DNA from: Eleginops maclovinus
Lineage: Eukaryota; Chordata; Actinopteri; Perciformes; Eleginopidae
DNA: 64,000 nucleotides
Assembly: GCF_036324505.1 (NCBI RefSeq)
Contig: NC_086368.1
Location: forward strand, 18,031,878-18,095,877
Reading direction: 5' to 3'
Shown: one piece after another, positions 1 through 63,323 of the stretch
Layout: each line of letters opens with the position of its first letter
How positions within the stretch are numbered: the first letter of the stretch is position 1
Translations under genes and position numbers: made by a program
The notes under the pieces: model-generated
Seen by the model: the letters and a program-made list of their open reading frames with translations, nothing else
The model's database searches: none
What the model was told of the DNA's origin: nothing

Positions 1-821
1 CTAGCCTCAAATAGTAAATATGAGGAAAAATACTTTAAGAAATGTGATTACCATCATGTAATTACAATAATCCCCAGTGGACGTCTTCGACGAGAATTAA
101 TCTGTAATTAGACGCTGCACAAAATGAATCAGCATTCAGTGTTTCTCTCCATAGTTAATCATTAATCTAGAATTGGAAACCATTTCCTCCTCTTGTTTTG
201 GCTATAAAAAAATAAGACCACATGAAAGTCTATCTCATTTTGGCAAGTTGATATAGTGCATAAATTAATTCATGTCTTTTGAAATAAACACCTTAACGAC
301 TTCCTTTTCAAATGAAAACCTAAATACACTGAATGCTTGGAATACTCATCACTTCAGCGGTTTATACTTGACATTTTGTATACTTGACAGTTTCTTTTTT
401 TAAAATGTTTTTTCTTTTATGGTGGCGGCTATAACTGGCTGATGGTCCACAGCCTACGAGAGGCAGTTGACAGAGCAGCAAGACTCTGAGATGGAGGAGA
501 AGAAGAAGTCCCACCGTCTGCCTGACGGACAGAGGCGAAGAGGACCTCAACTCCTCAGTCTGTGTGAGGCGGGAGGGTCTGAGATGAGGACACGGCCTGT
601 CCTTTTTACCCTCCCTTCTCTCGATAAAGGGGGTGATATTTTCTGTTTTCTGACATTGCCTCTGAGGATCCAGGTGGTGCAGCACCACCCACTCCTCCTG
701 CAGATGAAGGTTAACTGGCTGAGTACACAAACGTCCGGCAGTTGTCACTAAGCAAAAAGGACTGAAGCGAGCTGGGTAGCGCGGCACTCAGGGCTTCCAA
801 CTTGCTGTGAAGGGAAGTCCC
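1..821. other. 3' UTR continuation or downstream flank
   Basis: No exon or RNA gene seen. Open frames on both strands around 360-1130 have no recognisable domains. 467-760 is somewhat GC-rich with purine runs. Confidence 0.4.
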
Positions 822-930
822 TTTATTACCTATGACTATATAAGGGGGGGCAGGGGATAGGAGCATGGAGGTGGGGTTGGAGGGATTTGGGTCAGGAAGG
901 CTAAAAGAAGATAGGTGGAGGAAAATGGAA
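822..930 (-). other. cacna2d2: Start of cacna2d2 3' UTR with possible poly(A) signal
   Basis: Noncoding sequence directly after the stop. The first AATAAA on the minus strand is at 822-827, about 105 bases past the stop. The mammalian 3' UTR is much longer, so this site may be minor or unused; the true 3' end cannot be fixed from sequence. Confidence 0.4.
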
Positions 931-50624
<49,694 letters not shown>

Positions 50625-52191
50625 CTGTGCAGAAAAGAAAAGTGAAAAGACAGGTGATGAGAGAAGATATAGCTGCGTCTATATCAGCCCAGACTCATCG
50701 CTGTAGTAAGCTAGAGAGTCATGGTTATATTCAATCACACTGTTCAGCATGAGAATATAATCAGCATCACAGAACACAGGAAGAGTAGTGTGATGTGGAA
50801 TGACAGACATGAGAATGTGAGCAGATAGCTGTATGTATCTGGGCAATGCTTTTGTTAATGGACCCTTTTCACAGCAGACATTTTGACTTGTCAAAGCAGG
50901 GAAAGCACAGGTGGAGGTAACATGGTCAATGATGCCCGCGTTCCATTTTGGTGAGCCAGTTTCAGGGTTGAGGTATTGTGCTTCTCGCTCTATTACATTG
51001 CCTGCTGGTCACTTAATGGATATGGGTCTTTGTTAAAGTGTACCTGTGTTTTTCTTGCTTTTACAAAACAAAATGTACACTGTAAAAGGGATCTATTAGA
51101 TGCAATGTATGTGGCACATGTTCAAACCTAGTGAAAATCACTGTAGGAACATTTTCATGTGTTGTGGAAAACTTAAGCTGTGGTATGACTTCGGTTTGCA
51201 GTGAGAGAAGAATAAACTCAAAACGTTGCTCTCTCAGGGACTCTTATCGACCTCAGCGGGCTGTGTTTTCAGTCCAGGAAAACAGCTCTCACAAAAGGAA
51301 AGAAACAGAAAGAAGAACAAGAAAAACAATGTAAATGTATGCAATTTTCTTCTGTTTTAATTACCAACTGAATATAACCAGTCACAGGCTTAAGCCCCAA
51401 AATCAGCCTCTAACCACCAACCTCCCGGCCTTTACCCCCAGCAAAGACCCCCCAAAAAAGGCTGCCTGCCTCCCTGCCATCCTCTACTTGCGTTCTTATC
51501 TCCTGTAGAGGTAGGCGTGAGGGAGGGCAGGGGTTGCACAGAGCGAGCTGCATCCGTGAGGCCGGCCTCATTATCATGAGGAGGCTGGCTGAGGACGCGC
51601 TCTCAAGGGCAGCACAGTGGCTGACTCCCTCACTGGAGGAGCTGTTGTCATGGTCGGATGAGGGAGGGCGGCTCTCAGAGAAAGAACGATCTACAGTATA
51701 GGTAGAGAGAGTCTTAAACAAAACTTACTCACCTACTGGTATTTCTTGGATAAAAGCACTTACATATCCACACAAGGATTTTTCTTTCACAGTCAGCCTC
51801 CATCTTTCTTTCAGCTGCCTCCCTGCAGTGAGAGTCTTTCTACACACCATGACCCAGGCCTTGGCCGGCCTCCAGTGCTAATCACAGAGTCAGCCACTCA
51901 GTTCAGCTCAGTCCCTAACAACTCAAACCAAAGAAAACAGTATGATAAAAACTCTCACTGACACCAAACATGGGGCAGACCAGCCTGGACGCAGCTTGTG
52001 TCTTTGGGTAATGAGTGTGGACAAGATAAAGGAGGGGCTGAATCGGTCCCCTGACATACTGTATCTCCTCTACTTACCAGCACTCCCCAGCTCCGTCTGA
52101 GATCTGGAGTGAAGATGTAAGGAGAGGAGCTGAGCGGAGGGATTTACATTGGATTGAGGTGGAGGGTGAACATGGAGGCTGAAGTCGGGGC

Positions 52192-52205
52192 GGGGGGGGG
52201 GGGGG
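52192..52205. repeat. Run of 14 G
   Basis: Mononucleotide tract preceded by GGGGC; prone to length errors in sequencing. Confidence 0.9.
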
Positions 52206-53238
52206 AATTGAAGGGATGAATTGAGTGGAGAGAAATGGGTGGTGGTGGATGGAGTGGGAAAGAGATGCCAAGGCTAAAAATAGCCTGTGCCTTTGCAGAG
52301 AGAGAAGAGGGAGAGCGAGTGAGACCGTGGTAGAGCAACAGTGTTGTTGTGTCTGCCAGCAGGATTGATCTGGAGCCCATTCCTGCTTACAATGGTCCCT
52401 CGCATCTAAAGAGTTTACTCTCACTACTGCGGCATTACAACTCATTATTCAGGACTGCTTCCTGTAAATAATAGCTTGGTTCCTCACACCCGAGGGACAC
52501 CTTCCAGCAGCTTAAATCACAAGAAATAATACATTAAATAGAAAACAAACATTACCAAAGAGAAAGCGTTTGGTGAGGGAACCAACAATGCAGCTCCCTT
52601 GCCCTCACTTAATCGTTGATTTGTATCTTTGACTTATTACTGCTTTTTATTGCAGTCGATAGAGAAATGTACAAAGTGAATGCAGATGGCACAAGGGGGC
52701 GCTGGATACAGATTGTGTGACTCACACGCTTGTTGTCCCTCCAGTATAGTTTATGTTGGTTTTTCCTTTTATTCAACATGCATCTGTCATTTGTATCATG
52801 GCTGTTTGCACAGCTGTGTTTACCTTACTGCACTGTTAGCTTGTACATCTCTCACTCGTGCTAAAACTGCACCATTTACAATAAAAATACACTATTTAGT
52901 AAATCTTTAGTATCAGCAGCATTAGTAGATGTATTGGTATCACATACATATTATTTACGGTATTCCTTCTAATAAGCAGAATAAAAAGCTGAAGAGGAAT
53001 CAGGGGTTGGGACTCATGGATTTTGTAAACTCAATCTTTAATCTGATATTCAGAGCAGGCAGGCAGGATATGATGCCAATACAATGAAAACTCTGCGTAC
53101 AATAACCACCTCTGCCTCCACACAGGCATGCACTGAAGATGTAGTTGCATGTGGACGAGTTCTAGGCCACTGTGACCCTCTGTGCAGCCTCGGGGGATTG
53201 TGGCCATCTGCTGCAGCTGGTCACAGCTCTCTATGGGC

Positions 53239-53325
53239 GCAGGGTCCGGGTTAAACACACATCTGATACCACACCGAGCCAGGAGGTCGGTGTGGCCTCA
53301 GGTGTGTGTTTAACCCGGACCCTGC
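53239..53325. repeat. 87-bp near-perfect hairpin (inverted repeat)
   Basis: Left arm starts GCAGGGTCCGGGTTAAACAC; the right arm ends with its exact reverse complement. The stem runs about 39 bp with three mismatches (one a possible G-U in RNA), first 23 pairs perfect, loop about 9 nt around GCCAGGAGG. The size is that of a pre-microRNA, but I recognise no known microRNA. It may instead be a recent inverted duplication or foldback element. Confidence 0.85.
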
Positions 53326-53966
53326 AAGATCTAACCTCATCTCTCCAAATGCCACCCTGCTTTTGAACATACACATACTGTATATGATAAATAATCCCAT
53401 GCTGTGATGTTTGAATAATTGTAGTATTTTGTATTTTGAATGCAAAAATTGCAATGCTGTATTACGCTTCTCATCTAGAGATGTCCTGCATTTCTCTGTT
53501 ATATCGTATTCAACTGAATATATTTGGATTTTAAACCGCCGAAACAAAACATGAACCAGCCAAATGAGTTAACGATTAATAAAGATTTGTGTGTGTAAAA
53601 GGCTAGTTTATGGCTTACGAAAAGCAGTGGAGCAAATACTTACAAAGTCGGAGAAATTCCCTCTGACAGAAAGTGCTATCAGTAAATTAAATCTATCATG
53701 CTGAGTGGACCAATACATTCCAAACAGGAGACAAATACTGAGGTCAGGTGATGATCTCCAGCCCCTCCCTTACATCAGTCTTCCTCCGCACATCTCCTTC
53801 CCTCTCCTCATCCTTATCTCGATCGACTTCCTCTCTCCTCTTCCTCCTCCTCTAACCTGCCCTGTCTTATCTTCATCTTTCCCAATCTCTCTATCCTCAA
53901 TACCAGCCTTCTCTCACCAATTTCAGATTTCAGCAAAAGCAGCGGCGCGTAGGTTAGATGCCTACT

Positions 53967-53980
53967 GTTGCTATAGAAAC
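53967..53980 (+). promoter_or_regulatory. X-box-like motif (possible RFX site)
   Basis: GTTGCTATAGAAAC fits the X-box consensus GTHNYY-AT-RRNAAC at every position. Intronic; function inferred from motif only. Confidence 0.3.
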
Positions 53981-54763
53981 CGCCCCTCTGCTCTGGATTA
54001 CAATGTGACTTTGTCTACTCGCCAGGGCTACAATGTCTGCCCGTTTCTATGTCTGACCAGAAAGATTCCTGCCTATCTTTTGGCAGTCTGTCAGAATACC
54101 AGATTGTTCTCCTGCCAGCGTGTTTCCGTGTCATCACTACATGCTGTTATTTTAATGTCACCCATTGCTTGTAGTAACACATTTAAACTTCACAAAACCC
54201 TGTCAAGTGAAGGTCGGAGCCTTTAAAGCCCCAAAATGTCATCCTATGTGAAGAGGACCTTGACAGGTGATTTATCCGGTAAAGCACTGGGTAACAATAC
54301 GTGATTGAAAAATGGCTGGTGCATAAAGGCTGTCACATGTCGGAGTACATGTAATGACGGAGTGTGGTCGCCGGGACTAAACCTTTTGAATTTGAATCTG
54401 AGAGCTCTTTCTATGGGCTGCCAGAGACAGGCTGACATTTGAGCATGAGACAAGTGCTCCATCATGGGTGGGGACAGATTACAGTCATATTCATATCTCC
54501 TCTGGACACCTGCTAATGATTTTATAATTACAGAACACACTCTGTGCCTCCGCCGTGCCCTGGGGTGTGCACACAAGCATGCAGAAACACACCGTCTTTC
54601 ACACACACACAAACACTGCACCTCTCTCCTGGCCTCAATTGTCTAGCAATCATTCGTAGCACCAGTTTCCCTAATGGAAGCTGACATTATATCAAACACA
54701 ATAAAGGATTTCATTTACTGCTCTTCATTAACCCACGCACATCAGCCCATAAGGTACACATCG

Positions 54764-54786
54764 ACACACACACACACACACACACA
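54764..54786. repeat. (CA)n microsatellite
   Basis: About 11 CA units. Confidence 0.9.
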
Positions 54787-56073
54787 GTTGAGAATATGCA
54801 ACCAGAATAAAAGAGTGAAAAGCAAACGGGGTGATTCTGGCTGCAGAGAAGAACTGCTTACATGAAGTTTGAAGTAAACCTATGGAGATATAACTCCTTC
54901 TATTATCTCCCCCACTCCAATCTCTCCCCTGTCTTTACCCATCTCTCACTCTGTCTTTTTATTTGCGCAGCGTCCTTATATCCCATCTCTATATGTCAAA
55001 CGGTATGAAACTCAAGACATTGGAAGTAGATAAACCTCGGACCGTATTAGCTGGTGAGACCTGGTGAGACCGCGCATACACGACACACGAGTGCACCTAC
55101 AATTTATGTATGTTAAGTAAGAAATGATTGACATCCAATTTCATCAGGATATATAAAATGTAAAGGTAATACATACACAACTGCGCTCATACTAAAGAAG
55201 AGGCTTCAAAATGGAATCAAAATACACTATCAGAAACAAATTAGTTCAGCTCATTTCCTTTAGTTTCTATGGCCCACAGGTTGGCTCATCAAACGTAAAG
55301 TTGTGAAATACGATTTTCAAACAGAGGTTAATCAATCACAGACCCTCTGAAAGCCCCTTAACAAGTTTGATCTTGAATCAGGACCCGTGAATGAAATATA
55401 AATACTTGTTCTTGAGGCTTTTTGAGTCACATGATGTTAAAAACCTATGCTTTACTGGGAGCAGGCATACAGTATTGGTTATTCTAAAACATAAAAAAAA
55501 AAAAAAGTAGGTACATAGAATTGTCCTTTAATGGAAAAGATTTAAAAAATCAAGTGACAATTTTTCTTATTAAATCATTAACTTTATTGCAAAATGAACT
55601 CAAGTTTCAAGCAAATTATGGACGAAAACAATCTGTGTATATGTCTGAATTGCATTAAGTGGTAGTGTAAAGTGTGATGTTAAACAAAAACTGCAATCTT
55701 AAAATGATGTTTATATTTCACATCATCATTTGACAAATGTTATTTAGTGAGTGCTTTGTAACTATCAATTAACAAAGCATATGGTATTGCCATATATTAT
55801 TTAATGATATGATAATGTATCACATTGAATGATTGCTGGCCGGTTTGAGGTGTCTGGTCTGAAAAATTGCCTGTTGTCACAGTCTTAACCATGAAGGTTA
55901 CCAAAATGCCTCTTTATAATGTCAAGTCAATACAGAGTCAACCAGCAAACTGGAAATTAAACTGTTGGCCTGGAAGACAGAGAGGGAGAGGGGGGGGGGA
56001 GAGGGGCGCAGCTATTGAGCTAGAGTGAAACTCAGATAAAGGAGTGCATGACGGAGGCCTTGGGCGCGGTTGC

Positions 56074-56078
<5 letters not shown>

Positions 56079-56108
<30 letters not shown>
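56079..56108. repeat. (TC)n microsatellite
   Basis: About 15 TC units. Confidence 0.95.
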
Positions 56109-56113
<5 letters not shown>

Positions 56114-56618
56114 TACATTGGCATGCTCTGCATCTCCAGGCTTTTAAGCGATTAGGGAGCTGCTGAGACCATAGCGTCCAAGCATAGCTCCATGCAGATG
56201 TTCATTTGTATGCCAATAAACAAATGTGCCCCCAGATTAAAGCTCCAATACACAGTGCAAATTCAGCAAAGTGAATGGCATTCTCCATGCACAGCTCATC
56301 AATGTCTTGCTCCTCTTCAGGCAGAGCGCCGTGCCTCCACTAACCGCACACTCTCTTCAAACACTCTCACAAAGATGGGCAGCAACCCAACAGATAGAGA
56401 GGGAGGACAGACAGAGCGAGAACAATTGTGCAAGACAGAAGTTGTGATTATTGTGAAATTAAGAACACATAAATATTAAGGTTACTAATAACACGGTTAC
56501 TTTTCATGCCCCCAATTTCACCCATGAATTTCTGCTCTGGAGATCTCTCTCTGTAGACATCCTGCAGGTCAAATAATCCTATTTTTCTCCTCTCTGTTTC
56601 ATTCCCACTTTTTCTCTT

Positions 56619-56621
<3 letters not shown>

Positions 56622-56656
<35 letters not shown>
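56622..56656. repeat. (TC)n microsatellite
   Basis: About 17 TC units after a pyrimidine-rich lead-in. Confidence 0.95.
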
Positions 56657-56658
<2 letters not shown>

Positions 56659-59600
56659 CACCCATCTCTGCTGTCTCTTTCTTTCAGAGCCTGACACTTC
56701 CCCTTGGTGAAAGCGGTTGAATCAGTCTGTGAATATTCCAATCCTGCGATAAGGATAGAATGCTTTGTCCTGCTACACTCTGGGTAATGCTGCTCTCCAT
56801 TGTTGGCTGACAGGGCTCCATTGAGAAGCAGGTTTTAATGCTGATAGCATCACCACACTGCATGGACACAGTGCCAGATAAAAAGCCTATCCAACATGAC
56901 ACACGCATGCCAACACCTCCCAAACAAGCCCCCAATCTGATCATCAGAGGGGAAGCAGGAAAGAGGTGCTGTAACACCCAATAAAGACAAGTCAGATAAA
57001 CAGGACATGGCAATATTAACGCTATCATTGGATACCAGAGGGATTTGATAAAGCAAATACAATTATCCAGGTGAAGCATTTTGCCAGCATCCGTAGCCGA
57101 GGTGACCAATCACAAACAAACCTGGTTCTCAGTCACGATGTCCAATCACACTGCAGCTTGGTATGACACTAGAGCTCCACTTATCTGTGTGAAATGGTTC
57201 CAGGTTCTATTTTCCAAGAGGTTTGAATACAGATTTCCATTTTATTGATGTTTTCCAGCCATTTTTCCATTCCAACCCATACTGTAGAGTCCTGAAAAGT
57301 CACCACCCCCCCTCTACAGGATGACTGAGAGTGGCCAATCAACAATCAGCGGCGACCAAAGTAAACCTGTTATTTTGGACCCCGTAATCATTTCCATCAG
57401 ATGCCTTGCTGTCTCTCACAATGTTTTCAACATTCAAATGACAAAGGGAAGACTGCCCTAAGATATCTGCAGACAGACACCAAAGACACTAGGGATAGAA
57501 TACACAAATATCATAACCAGAGCCGGCATCTGCCCTCTGCTACAGCGAAACCAGCCTGTCACCGCCATACAGTCTGATACCACTCACAAAATGACAGCCT
57601 GCCTGCTCAGATGCATCCCTTTCCTACAACTTGGTACAATGGAACAAAACCAAGTCTTGGTCACACGATATATAGGGTATTCTACAGACATCCCTTTTAA
57701 TTGGGACTAGATTAATGATTTACCAACCAGTCTTCAACACTGACAATAGTGAAACGTGCCCATCACAAGAGCCAAAAATGAAAAATGTTGTCCAAGCATT
57801 TCACATCTCACTCTCATTTCCTGTCATCTACGTTCAACTCTAATAAAAAGGAAAGTCTAAAAGAAATGTTGATGTAGAATTTGTATTTAAGTAGGACTTA
57901 ATGGATTAACCTTTAAGCTCTAAGTGTTCTTCAGTGTCAATGTCTACATTTAAAAAGAAAAACTATAAAAAAATACAATTTATTTTTCTTTCTTCCCTCT
58001 TACCAGAGGGGGCTTAAAAAATAACATTTCATGGATGTTGGCCATGTGCTGAAAACAGGAAATCGAGGCTCGCTGGATTTCTCTGACTATTGATTCCCAT
58101 CTCCTATGAGCCACGGGGATCGATTCGCAGGGATTTAGACATGGGGGCTACTCTCTCAACCCTTACTAGCAGGCTGCATCAGAGCCGGCCAAACTCTACT
58201 GACTGAGACACCTGAACTTCTCTCCTACTCTGCGTTGTTTTATCTTCACGTTTCTCATCACTCGGTCTTGCACTTCAAGTCTTACCTCATTCAGGAGCGA
58301 ATTTTAACTTCGCCAAAGTCCCCCTACTTGAGTGTAGAACAGCATGAGTTTTCAAGAGGTCTCTTTGGAAGCAGCAGAGGAACATTAGGGGTGAGAGAGC
58401 AAACAACAAAAAAAAGGCCACAAAGTGGTGGTATAAAAAGGAAAAAGAGAGCTGGAAAAGGGAAAGGGAAAAAAAATGGAGAAAAAAGGACATTTGTACC
58501 TTGGAGAGCACCACTTAAGCAAATTACAGTGGTCTGCAATCAAGAAGCTGAAATTACAAAACTGTTGGGTCGCCACAGCAACCGAATGCCTGATCAAAGC
58601 TGTGAGCCAAGCAGCAAGTTGATGGAAAGTGAGGGGAGGCACCAGGAGAGGAGAGATATGACAGATCAGGAAGAGGGAGAAGCTGCGGTCAAAAAAGAGA
58701 GTTTAAGTTGAAGTCTGTATTGACATAATTATAATTGATCAATTGATTAATTGTGGCCTGATCTACAGCGACACACACTCCAAGTCTTTCTCTTGTTTTG
58801 TGTTAGCATCCATGACAGGTGCATCTCAGTATTGAGTATAAGCAAAGCTTGGTGCAGCTTCTAGTGAGGCAGCCACGCCATCAGATACATTTGATTGGGA
58901 GAAGACTCGCCTCTATTGTAAACTGTGCAGGAATTTCTATGCACATAGCCCCTCCTCATTTCTCCCCATCCAGTGGCGAGCAGATGGAAGTCTGCTCTAT
59001 GGCTCAGGATTCAGTGATAACAATGTTTATGAGTTCCATTACGTGCTCCTCAGGCTGCAAGCAATGTCTCAGTGCTGTCGTAAGGAGAAAAAAAAATGCT
59101 CACAATGAAAATAGATGCAGTTTATTTGCTATAATGCAGTGTGGCTATGCTTATCAGTGTTTGAAATGAGCACTGTGCATTTAAAAAAAGGCTCACACGT
59201 GGACAATATTCTAACCTCCCCCTCTCGGGCCTCTGCAAAGCATATCGTTTTGTTTTTTGTGTAGCTGACAAAAGATGCTTGGCAAAGTACATTTTATATT
59301 TACTTCAGAAGGTCTGCACCTGGGTTTAAAAATAAGGGACCAATATGCAATTCAGGAAAAACTGAACAGGCAAAATGAGCACAACATGATGGTCAGTGTA
59401 TAAAAAAAACTATCTAATTCAAATATATATTAACTTGCAAATGAAACACCACCATCCTATTTGTTCAACTCAACTACGACAGAAGTTAATTCCACAATTC
59501 TGCAGGAAAGTATTTGCTATTAAATACTGAAATGCATGCGCTAGGACTGATGGTTAAATGCTTTCTGTTTTAGCTAATCTGGTGAGAGATCAAAACAGGG

Positions 59601-61713
59601 TTTTGGCAGCAAGAAAAAAAGAGAGGAAAAAAAAGACATACAAAATGTAAATGTTGAGAGTAGAGTGAGATGAAACAAAAAACAGAATGAGGCGTCTCTT
59701 CATTTTCTGACTATTTTACCAGAATCTGAATTTGAATCTGTCAAATGCAGCCTTCGTAAGACTAATGTATTCTGTGGCTAATGGAGCTAGTAGCTTCGAG
59801 GGCTGGGCTGAGAGTCACCACAATGATTCTCACTCATTTCCTCTGAAGGGCCAATTATCTCAAATAGAGGCATTATGAAAGGAGCCGAACTTGGTCAAGT
59901 GAACAAACCCTTGCAACTGTAGCCAGGGCCCCTAGCACTTAAGACTGTGTTACGCCCCTCAGGGGACCTTTTGGCATGGCAGTAAACATAGATAAAATGC
60001 TGGCCTACTGTAGCCAACATTGATCCGCACAAAACAATTTAAAGTATCTAATTTAAAGAATTGGCAAAAGGTGAAAAGGCTATTAGCATTGGTAAGGGGG
60101 ACACCTTAAGCTATGTATGTATATAATTTGTATGCATTAAAAAGGTACCAATGAACATACATGTGTGAAGAGCACGAAAGAGGTCACATGAATACCATTG
60201 CGTTATGTATGAGAGTGGGAGGCTGAGTGGTGATGAAGAGAGAAAGAGGCAGAGGGAGAAGAGAAAGAAAAGGAGAGATTGTGTTGTCCTATGATGAAAG
60301 GCTTGATTGATTAGAGAGTGATGATTGCAGTAAATGGCCTGGAAGATGGCTCCATCTCTGTTTCCCGTTTTCTGCGTCTCTTATACCTTCTTGCCTCACT
60401 CGCTTGCTTTCTCACTTACACCTCTCTCTGCCTCTCTTTGTCACCCCCTCTTCCTGGTTTCATCATGGCAACCCATCAACAGAGTGCCTCTCTCTCCCCT
60501 AATGGCACCGCTATTAGCACTAATGCATTTCAAACGTACAGCAGCTGCCACATCACAATCTGATGGAAAGTACATGTCTTCCTCCAATCTCCACAATCTC
60601 CGTCCTTTCTGTCATCCAATCTTCTGTCTCTGTTCCAACGTGTTGCACCTCGTGTCAACCCTCCATCAGCTGAGCAACAATGGCCATCAGCTGTAGAAGG
60701 TATATGAGTTGAGTGGATATATATGTCTGCTAGTTAGTTCGAAAATGATGCTGATCACAGACAGTTTTCCGTTATTTTATAATAAGCTGCATAGTCTGGT
60801 TTTACAATAAAACTTTTGAAACTTACAACTCAAAAACACAAGTGACACTTTTTTTTAATACCTCCCCGGTTTAGTTTGGAGGAATAGTATGTTGATGGGT
60901 GAGATGAAACTTACTATACATATGAAAATGTCTTGACCCTGCGATGACTGAATTGTGTAATAGAATTGTTGAACACTGTAAAATTTTGTAATTACTAAGA
61001 TATGGTTTATACTGCTCTTCCTATTTTTGCACAGAAAATTGAAATGCATCTCATTTGAGAAACTAAAAACGGCACTTTCACACAAAAAGTCAATCAAGAT
61101 ATCTAGAAATGCATTACAGAGTCGCTATCAACACCTGATCAGTCGGGACAAGATATCACCAAACATCTTTGCTGGTCAGAATGAATTAATGACATTAGAG
61201 ATGTAAAGAAGCTGTGTTATCATATAATAGCTGAATTAATTCCTTTTGAAGATATCAACAATGCGAACATGACTTTTAAAGGCATTTATTGAAGATAAAT
61301 CAATTATATTTTAGCTGGACAAAATGCTGATTTTCCATAATATATTAAATGGTCATAACAGACTAACACGGTGTCTTAGTGCACATTGTTTCCACACTGT
61401 CTCTTCTCTTAATCCGGCATATTTAGTGAGCCTTGTCATCATTATGCATTAACACTGTTGATTAATATACTGTCCAAAAGTGATAGCTACAAAAATAACA
61501 TTATCTTATGTGAGAATTTGGTTGCCAAATATTGAAAGAACTTCAGTCCCAGACTATGTGTCGCCACGTAGTTGATTTGTAGGTTTTATTCAGCGTGTGA
61601 GGGAAGTAATATTTGCTAGACCAGTGTTATCATTTGTATTCCACCTACAGTAACTAGTCTTGACTCTGAACTAACTACTACCTTCCAAACTAATAGGTTA
61701 TCAGTCCTTAAGG

Positions 61714-62553
61714 CAGTGGCGGCTGGTGGCGTTTTCTCCAGGGGGGGCTATAACTCCAAAATGTATAAAAAAAAATTAAAAAGCATGCATACATGTACTA
61801 AGGTATCAAACAAGTGTATTTACATAAATGAAAACAACAAAAACAACATTATAGATAGATAGATAGAAGTGCAAAGAGAAACAAGTGCGATATACAGAGT
61901 ATGTACAGTATATGCAGTTAAGAGTGATTATGTAAAGATAAGGGCAGTATAAAGAGGTGGGAATAATTGGCATAGTATAAACAGATGTAGTATGAACAAA
62001 TATACAGATGTGCTATATTACTATACAGATGGCCAATATACATATATAATAAATATCTATCTATCTATCTCTATATCTATCTCTCTATCTATCTCTAGAT
62101 ATATCTCTATATCTATATATTTAAATAATATATATCATATATAACATGGACAATACACATACTTTATGACAGAAGGCTGTGACGTCAGCCCCGCCGCCAA
62201 AACCAGCTGCATTCAGCTCGGGGCGCAGGAGAGGTGCGCCCCAACATCGTCCTATCTCTTGTATTGAAGAGGAGCTACTGCGCATGTAGAACTTTTAACG
62301 AGAGTCTATGGGCAAAGATTCCTGCGCCCCAGGGCGGAAATACGTCACCAATCAGACAATGTCAACGAACGAAACAACTTTACTCATCATTAACTATGAA
62401 ATATTTATCTTGCACATCTAAAAAAATATATACATACATTTAGAAATATTTTTATTTTATTTTATTTTTTTTTTAGGTCTTATTCAAGGAAATGTGGTGA
62501 GAGGTGAGTGGTGGGGCGGCGCCCTAGCGCCCTCTATTGGCCAGCCGCCACTG
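61714..62553. mobile_element. Non-autonomous hAT-like transposon with 8-bp target duplication
   Basis: Ends CAGTGGCGGCTGG and CCAGCCGCCACTG are perfect 13-bp inverted repeats. An identical CCTTAAGG flanks each side (61706-61713, 62554-62561); 8-bp duplications and CAG-type ends are hAT features. 840 bp, no transposase. Interior has GATA/TATC repeats (61851-61866, 62056-62095) and a small hairpin GGGGCGCA...TGCGCCCC near 62219-62241. Confidence 0.88.
62056..62095. repeat. (TATC)n microsatellite, imperfect
   Basis: TATC units with CTCT interruptions, inside the hAT-like element. Confidence 0.85.
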
Positions 62554-63125
62554 CCTTAAGGCCTTGGTTGAATTGTATTTTAGAATAAAACATGATTAAC
62601 TATGTTTAACCTATTTGCCTGGCATCTGCCTTTTATTCATAAATATGCATTGCTTCTTAATACGACCGCGATTGTAAGAGATCATTCTTCATGAGTGCAT
62701 TCAGTCTTTTGTTTGTTATTTGTATTGTTTATGCTTGCTCAGTACATTCATGTGATTGTATTGCTGGGTTCCTGTCCTCCCTATGAGAATTTCAGAGCAT
62801 CACTGAAGTGACTGTGTCACCTTGGGATGACTTTGTTGCCAACACAATAGTCACAGAGTGTCACAGAGGGATGGGCACTTGACCTTGAGAAATAAGCGGC
62901 AATCCAACACTTTAATGTCTATTTCACACACCATTTCCTTCCAATGGATTTAAAACCCCGAACGACCATCACAACAGTTGTTACGATCAACATTTTGACA
63001 TCCATAATGTCCAGTGGTAAGGATGGTCAAAAACTGGCTCTGTAGTTAGACCACAAAAAAGCTTAAATGTGTGTGTGAGTGTGTGAGAGAGAGAGATAGA
63101 GAGTCAAAGAGAGAGTAAGAGTGAG

Positions 63126-63143
63126 GTCGTCCCATTGCTAAGG
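63126..63143 (-). promoter_or_regulatory. X-box-like motif (possible RFX site)
   Basis: On the minus strand GTTACC-TT-AGCAAT, two RFX-type half-sites with a 2-nt spacer, the second with one departure from AGCAAC. Weaker than the other two. Confidence 0.22.
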
Positions 63144-63323
63144 TAACAGCTGCGATGGCAGCCGCTATGAGGAGCAGGCATATCATTGAGTTTCTATGAT
63201 GTCACCGTTTTGGTGCGAAGCTAGCAGATGGGCTGGGCCAGGTACAGAACCTGCCGTTAATAAACACATGCAAATAAAGATCCGCCAGTCCACAAACGCA
63301 AACAACCAAATTACGCTTTTCCA

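Noticed and set aside
52075..52110. Minus-strand segment with CTCCAG acceptor and strong GTAAGT donor (possible microexon)
   Set aside because: 29 bp would break frame with the known exons and encodes nothing matching the protein.
54085..54140. Minus-strand TRWQENN, similar to HRWQDNIKE just before the first visible exon
   Set aside because: Upstream residues do not match the expected helix, and the following GTATTC donor would not leave the required phase.
53705..54226. 173-codon plus-strand frame
   Set aside because: First part is a pyrimidine-rich Pro/Ser/Leu stretch; no family recognised.
56520..56620. Minus-strand peptide LFDLQDVYRERSPEQKF, faintly like the N-terminal QLREIYKDN segment of alpha2delta-2
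   Set aside because: Residues after it do not follow the family pattern and no donor keeps phase with the exon at 50580-50624.
58235..58711. 158-codon plus-strand frame rich in Lys and Glu
   Set aside because: No recognisable domain, no splice or promoter context, and purine-rich composition; treated as chance.
62219..62241. Small GC-rich hairpin GGGGCGCA...TGCGCCCC
   Set aside because: Part of the hAT-like element; too short to call an RNA gene.
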